This document shows, in pieces, positions 60,164 through 64,000 of a stretch of DNA of 64,000 nt. How positions within the stretch are numbered: the stretch's first letter is position 1; the number at the start of each line of letters is the position of its first letter. The DNA is from Desulfonatronospira thiodismutans ASO3-1 (lineage in GTDB: Bacteria; Desulfobacterota; Desulfovibrionia; Desulfovibrionales; Desulfonatronovibrionaceae), in NCBI RefSeq assembly GCF_000174435.1, contig NZ_ACJN02000002.1, positions 620,001 to 684,000 of the forward strand, given 5' to 3'. A program made the translations under genes and the position numbers. Below the pieces are notes generated by a model that was not told where the DNA came from, made no database searches, and saw nothing but the letters and a program-made list of their open reading frames with translations.

Positions 60164-61162
60164 TAGGGGTATGCACTTGACTCCGGTTCATTTCTCAACT
60201 TCTTGTTTTTTAACCAAAGATTTGTTTGTGACCGGATCAATCATCAGAGCCTGTTGTATTAACCTATAGAAGAGTTTTCCTCGTGATCGAGAAGTCCTTC
60301 GATTAAAACGGAATGTAAACTCGTCCAAGTAATAACCAAGGTGTTTGTGGCTTACCGAACCTTGATGTGTCCCTGTAAGCCATCTTTTTAGAAGACTTGC
60401 TACGCGATGACAAAAGGGCAGCAGATCATCGCCAATAACGTAATCACTGCGAACGATTTCATGAGCATAGCCCTTTTTTTGAAGTTGGTTGTATCCTCGC
60501 CAGCCATCAGTTTGAACAACGGTTCCTGGCTCAATGGTATTCATAATTGCAGCTTCCAGGCTCTCAGCAGAAGCATCTGGGATAACTTGAAGCCTGATCC
60601 TGCCAATCCGCTGACCATCAACTTGTGCAACTATGCATACCAAAGCCTTTCCACTGGCTCCACGGCCTCTTTTGCCAGGCCTTTTGCCACCAAACATGCT
60701 TTCATCGACCTGGACGATTCCGGATAGCTTATCCCTTCCAGGTCTAACCATTGCTCGACGAAGTTTATGCAACCAAGACCAAGCAGTACGATAGCTCCCA
60801 AGTCCGAGGACACGTTGAAGACCCAACGCATTGGCCCCATACTTCTGACTGGTCACGTGCCAAACAGCTCTAAACCAGAGACGAAGAGGCTTCTTGGTGT
60901 CTTGAAAAATCGTACCGGCAGTTACAGAAACCTGAAACCCGCATCCTTTGCATTCAAAGAGGCCGTTGGTTCTCTGCCAATATTGTTCATGGCTGCACCG
61001 CGAACACCGGAACCCCTCGGGCCAGCGAAGTTTAAAAAGGTACTCACGGCAATCTTTTTCAAAGCTGAACCGATCTTCCAGTTCAAGAATAGTTGTCGGG
61101 TAGTCCTCCATGGGGAGGAATATTAAGCGTCAGCAGGAACCGGAGTCAAGTGCATACCCCTA
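60164..61162 (-). mobile_element. IS1595-family insertion sequence
   Basis: A 999-bp element with inverted ends TAGGGGTATGCACTTGACTC (from 60164) and the exact inverse ending GCATACCCCTA at 61162; the inverted repeats continue to GGTTC, about 26 bp. An 8-bp direct repeat TTGCATTT flanks it (60156-60163 and 61163-61170), the target duplication size of the IS1595 family. The intact ends and perfect duplication suggest a recent insertion just upstream of the T6SS operon. Confidence 0.95.
60188..61111 (-). CDS. IS1595-family transposase
   Basis: The 307-residue protein has an N-terminal zinc ribbon (CSRCSHEQYWQ ... CKGCG), then the ISXO2-like catalytic domain with Asp in IVQVDESMFGGKRPGKRGRG, Asp in VVQTDGWRGYN, and the C-terminal HLGYYLDEFTFRFNRR motif. 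It fills nearly the whole element and appears intact. The stop lies just inside the left inverted repeat. Confidence 0.95.
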   Translation of the reverse strand: MEDYPTTILELEDRFSFEKDCREYLFKLRWPEGFRCSRCSHEQYWQRTNGLFECKGCGFQVSVTAGTIFQDTKKPLRLWFRAVWHVTSQKYGANALGLQRVLGLGSYRTAWSWLHKLRRAMVRPGRDKLSGIVQVDESMFGGKRPGKRGRGASGKALVCIVAQVDGQRIGRIRLQVIPDASAESLEAAIMNTIEPGTVVQTDGWRGYNQLQKKGYAHEIVRSDYVIGDDLLPFCHRVASLLKRWLTGTHQGSVSHKHLGYYLDEFTFRFNRRTSRSRGKLFYRLIQQALMIDPVTNKSLVKKQEVEK

Positions 61163-61358
61163 TTGCATTTTTTTTAGCATAACGCAACCCCTTCCAACCC
61201 AAAAAAAATCAACCAACAATTTCAACTACTTGAGCATGAATGCTGCTTTTTTTAAATAATACGGCATGTTATACTGCTCAAATCAACATCTTATCTGCAA
61301 AAAATAGTAAAATAACAGTCTCGCCATGTTGCAGATACATTGCAACATCTTGATTTTT

Positions 61359-61509
61359 GTATTTGTTTAGCGCTTTGCATGTGGCACGGGGACTGGCTCT
61401 TCCGGGACCCACTTGTCCCAAAAATTGAGTCTTTTTGAGCACAAAATGATGCTCAAGTGGGTCCCGGAGTGCCTGTCCCCTGCTTTCCTTAAAAGCGCTA
61501 AACAGATAC
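61359..61509. repeat. Type A palindromic element with a GGGACCCACTTG core
   Basis: The outer arms are GTATTTGTTTAGCGCT (61359) and AGCGCTAAACAGATAC (ending 61509). The inner pair is CCGGGACCCACTTG and CAAGTGGGTCCCGG instead of the usual CGCACTTATTTTT, flanked by GGGGACTGGCTC and GTGCCTGTCCCC. The core has thus been exchanged while the outer arms are conserved. The 61170-61358 and 61510-61650 sequences hold no gene that I can see. Confidence 0.85.
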
Positions 61510-61650
61510 TGATTTTTTATGCATTTTTCCCACATCTCCTCATAATAGATGTGACTGCAAAAAGTCACTTTTGCAGCCACATCATTCAGGCAGTCCTTAG
61601 TGGTGAGTAATGCCATCATGAATGCCTGAATGTTTACAAGTGCCGGCTGG

Positions 61651-62610
61651 TCATCCCTTGTGAACTTCCAGGATTACCTTCAGTGCTTCACCGCTTTGGG
61701 CCGTTTCAAAGGCCTCCAGGGCCTGGTGCAGGGGATAGCGGTGGGTGATCAGGCGCTCCAGGGGCATGTCCGGGAATCTGTGCATCATGTCCAGGGCGTG
61801 GCTGAACTGCCCGCAGCGTGACCCCACCAGGGTGATCTCGTTTACCACCAGCGGGGCCAGGTTTACCTCGCCCTGCAGGGCCACTGTGGACTTGAGCACT
61901 ATGGTCCCCCGGGGCCGGCACAGGTCCATGGCCTGCTCAATTCCCCTGCCCGAGCCTGTGGCGTCCACCACGACATCTGCTCCCGGCTCTATTCCTTCTC
62001 CCCGCAGGGAGGTCTCAAGACTACGCCACCGGGCCAGCTCCAGCTTGTCCCGGTGATGCCCCCTCAGGGTCACCCGGCCTGCAACCGTGGCCAGGACCCA
62101 GGCGCAGAGAATACCCAGGCGGCCGTCTCCCAGAACCACCACCCTTTCATTGCCCTGCAGGGGAACCTGCTCCAGGATCTCACAGGCCGCGGCCAGGGGC
62201 TCGGTCAAAACAGCCCTTTCCTCAGAAAGGCCATCGGCGCTGAACAAATTTGTCACCGGCAGTACACAGTACTCGGCCATACATCCGTCCAGGCCTGAAA
62301 TCCCCAGAGTTTCGCGGTTGGGACAGTGCCGGCCAAGTCCTGCCATGCACCACTCGCAGAGGCCGCAAGCCGCATTTATCTCCCCCACGACACGCTTGCC
62401 GACCCAGGAAGCATCATTACAGCTTTCCACCACCCCGGTGAACTCATGGCCCAGGATGCCCTTGTAGCCCTTGTAGCCCTTCATGATCTCCAGGTCGGTC
62501 CTGCAGATCCCGGCCAGATTCACTCTTATCCTGGCCTGACCCTTTTCCGGACCGGGCACTGGATGATCCTGCACATAGCGCAGTGTCTCATGAAAAATTA
62601 CAGCCTGCAT
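61651..62610 (-). CDS. Zinc-dependent alcohol dehydrogenase family protein (MDR)
   Basis: A 319-residue medium-chain dehydrogenase. The N-domain shows the catalytic zinc region (AGICRTDLEI, KGILGHEFTGVVES) and the structural zinc cysteines (CGLCEWCMAGLGRHC). The nucleotide-binding domain has VVVLGDGRLGILCAW. The enzyme should oxidise or reduce an alcohol or polyol with NAD(P); the substrate is not clear. It is a little shorter than the usual 340-350 residues. It follows the NCS2 permease on the same strand after 44 bp. Confidence 0.88.
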   Translation of the reverse strand: MQAVIFHETLRYVQDHPVPGPEKGQARIRVNLAGICRTDLEIMKGYKGYKGILGHEFTGVVESCNDASWVGKRVVGEINAACGLCEWCMAGLGRHCPNRETLGISGLDGCMAEYCVLPVTNLFSADGLSEERAVLTEPLAAACEILEQVPLQGNERVVVLGDGRLGILCAWVLATVAGRVTLRGHHRDKLELARWRSLETSLRGEGIEPGADVVVDATGSGRGIEQAMDLCRPRGTIVLKSTVALQGEVNLAPLVVNEITLVGSRCGQFSHALDMMHRFPDMPLERLITHRYPLHQALEAFETAQSGEALKVILEVHKG

Positions 62611-62654
62611 GGGGGCCTCCTGCCTCTCTTTGCTGCTGTCTTCCAGACTTGTTC

Positions 62655-64000
62655 CTACTCTTCATCAGGCAGCTCAAAGGAAATATAGTTGATACCTCCG
62701 ATCTTGATATGCCTTATGTTTTCGGCATATTTTCCCAGAAGAAGAAGCCCGAGTTCTGCGGGATCCACCTCTCCGTCTTTTTCCTCTAGTGCCTCAAGGG
62801 CAAAGTCCAGGTCCCGGGCAGAGGAAGAGTCGATGAATTCCACGTAAATTTTTCTGTTTTCCCTGCGCAGGTTCACCTGCATGCGCGGAGCCTTGAACTC
62901 TTCTGAAGCGCAGAGATAAGCGAAAAGTTCCTCTGCGGTGAGGTGCAGCTTCTGTAACTGATAAGGGGCAATCTTCCTGGCTGAGGCGTATTCATTGATA
63001 AAATTCTGCAGCCGGGTAAAATCCCGCACGTTGCGCTCCACGACAAAGCTGGCCTGGCCTGCGGGTCTCAAGTGAAAGAGAAGGCTTAGCAAAATAGCGG
63101 CAAGTCCGCCCATGGCCATGCCATTGGCCATGAAAGGCTCGGCAGCTTCCGGAATCATATCAGGGAAAAAGAACTGGTTTTCAAAGGCATAGCCTGTCCA
63201 GAAGGAAACCCCGATTATAATCCCGCTTTCATAATTAAGCCCATGGGAAGCCGCCAGCTTTATCCCGGTTACAAAAAGCATGGACAGCAGGACAAACAAA
63301 AAAGCCCCGATTACAGGGGAAGGAATTGCGGCAATGAGTGCGGCCATTTTGGGGGAAAAGGCCAGAAGCACCAGGATAAGGGCAGCGCAGTAGCCGACCC
63401 TGCGGGCGGAAACACCGGTAAGCTCCACCGCCGGAATGGCATTGGAATAGGTGGTGTTGGGGATTGTTCCCAGGGCTCCGGCTATTGCGTTGGCTGTACC
63501 ATCGGCATATATGGCCCCCTGGACCCTTTCATAGTCGATTTTGCGGAAATTTCGCTGTGAGATCTTCTGGATGGCCATGCTGTCGCCCAGGGTTTCCACG
63601 CCCCCCACAATGGTCACCAGGGCAAAGGCCAGGTATATGGACAAAAACTCAGGTGCAGGGACCAGGGAGAATCCAGGCCAGCTGCCCGAAGGCAGTCCGG
63701 CCCAGCTTTCCCCGGCCAGCCCGGAAAAGTCGGTCATGCCCAGAAATGATGCCATGAGTGTGCCGGCAAAAATACCCAGCACCAGGCTCCACAAACGCAC
63801 CACCCTGTTTCCGAACACCGCCAGGAGGAGGATGAACACCAGAGTGCCCACTGATACCAGGAGGTAGTAACTTTGCGGAACATCCTCCTGCTGTCCGCTC
63901 ATGAGATCCAGGGCGATTCCCAGCACACTGACTACAATGAGCATTATGATCACGCCTCCCACCAGGGGAGTGATGATCCTGCGCAAAGGACCTAAAAACA
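62655..64000 (-). CDS. NCS2 permease fused to an RsbW-like ATPase domain, N-terminus outside window
   Basis: The frame continues past the window end (residues before RRIITPLVGG read FLGPL), so the first part is missing. The visible membrane part has about eight helices typical of xanthine/uracil permeases, including EFLSIYLAFALVTIVGGVET and GALGTIPNTTYSNAIPAVEL. The last 130 residues are soluble and resemble the RsbW/anti-sigma ATPase fold: LQNFINEYASARKI, a helix LHLTAEELFAYLCASEEFK in the N-box place, and a final ELGLLLLGKYAENIRHIKIG with YISFEL. The usual ATP-binding Asn of the N box is not evident. Such a fusion could couple nucleobase transport to signalling. The purine substrate is inferred from the family only. 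Confidence 0.82.
   Translation of the reverse strand, partial: FLGPLRRIITPLVGGVIIMLIVVSVLGIALDLMSGQQEDVPQSYYLLVSVGTLVFILLLAVFGNRVVRLWSLVLGIFAGTLMASFLGMTDFSGLAGESWAGLPSGSWPGFSLVPAPEFLSIYLAFALVTIVGGVETLGDSMAIQKISQRNFRKIDYERVQGAIYADGTANAIAGALGTIPNTTYSNAIPAVELTGVSARRVGYCAALILVLLAFSPKMAALIAAIPSPVIGAFLFVLLSMLFVTGIKLAASHGLNYESGIIIGVSFWTGYAFENQFFFPDMIPEAAEPFMANGMAMGGLAAILLSLLFHLRPAGQASFVVERNVRDFTRLQNFINEYASARKIAPYQLQKLHLTAEELFAYLCASEEFKAPRMQVNLRRENRKIYVEFIDSSSARDLDFALEALEEKDGEVDPAELGLLLLGKYAENIRHIKIGGINYISFELPDEE

Noticed and set aside
61651-62610. Zinc dehydrogenase and downstream permease considered as part of the T6SS island
   Set aside because: They are GC-rich, lie beyond the IS1595 element and a type A palindrome, and have no functional link to the secretion genes.
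1-64000. tRNA, rRNA, replication origin or integrase-attachment sites
   Set aside because: No cloverleaf-like or rRNA sequence, dnaA-box cluster or integrase gene was recognised on reading; absence by eye is not proof.

Overview
The window looks like a chromosomal segment of a sulfur-metabolising Desulfobacterota (former Deltaproteobacteria), most like the Desulfovibrionales. This is an inference from gene content and style: GC-rich housekeeping genes of Desulfovibrio type, an MtaD-type deaminase, CobO, SulP and NCS2 permeases, PAS histidine kinases, and a very high load of short palindromic repeats. There is no rRNA or tRNA gene that would place it more exactly.

Positions 1-16.5 kb are mostly core or regulatory genes. 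The minus-strand set is a cut-off DUF4139 protein, a PAS histidine kinase, a lipoprotein, a YkgJ-type cysteine-cluster protein and a shikimate-kinase-like enzyme. The plus-strand run is gmhA, an FmdB zinc ribbon, mtaD, cobO, then a signalling block: a SpoIIE/RsbU-type phosphatase, a small membrane sensor, a sensor-MFS fusion, an uncharacterised protein and an ABC-type solute-binding lipoprotein-like receptor. Positions 19-23.6 kb carry an orphan VapB antitoxin with a deleted VapC, a second binding protein and a SulP-STAS-cNMP permease.

Positions 37.8-59.9 kb hold a complete type VI secretion system on the minus strand: tssB, tssC, an Hcp-like protein, tssK, tssE, vgrG plus a separately encoded needle, tssF, tssL, a small unknown, tssG, tssA, a four-zinc-ribbon protein, a DUF4280 PAAR-like tip, tssH, tssM, tssJ and a degenerate AMP-binding protein. 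A candidate promoter with a perfect 14-bp palindrome lies in front of tssB.

Positions 16.9-37.6 kb look like the cargo of that machine. They include a GxSRGA lipase with a one-base frameshift, two copies of a permuted papain-like (His...Cys) protein of which one is split by an IS21-family element, a cholera-toxin-A-like ADP-ribosyltransferase, a protein with a PI3/4-kinase-like active-site pattern, a 683-residue protein with a hydrophobic core, and an ExeA-like ATPase with a periplasmic Csd6-like tail. Three of these share a short C-terminal module. No obvious immunity genes lie between them, and almost every gap between them holds a nested palindromic repeat with a GGGGACAGTCCCC-type core. 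The most exciting reading is an exchangeable T6SS arsenal, possibly aimed at eukaryotic cells, bounded by REP-like elements.

Positions 60.1-64 kb contain a recently inserted IS1595-family element with a perfect 8-bp target duplication, a zinc alcohol dehydrogenase and an NCS2 permease fused to an RsbW-like domain that runs off the window end.
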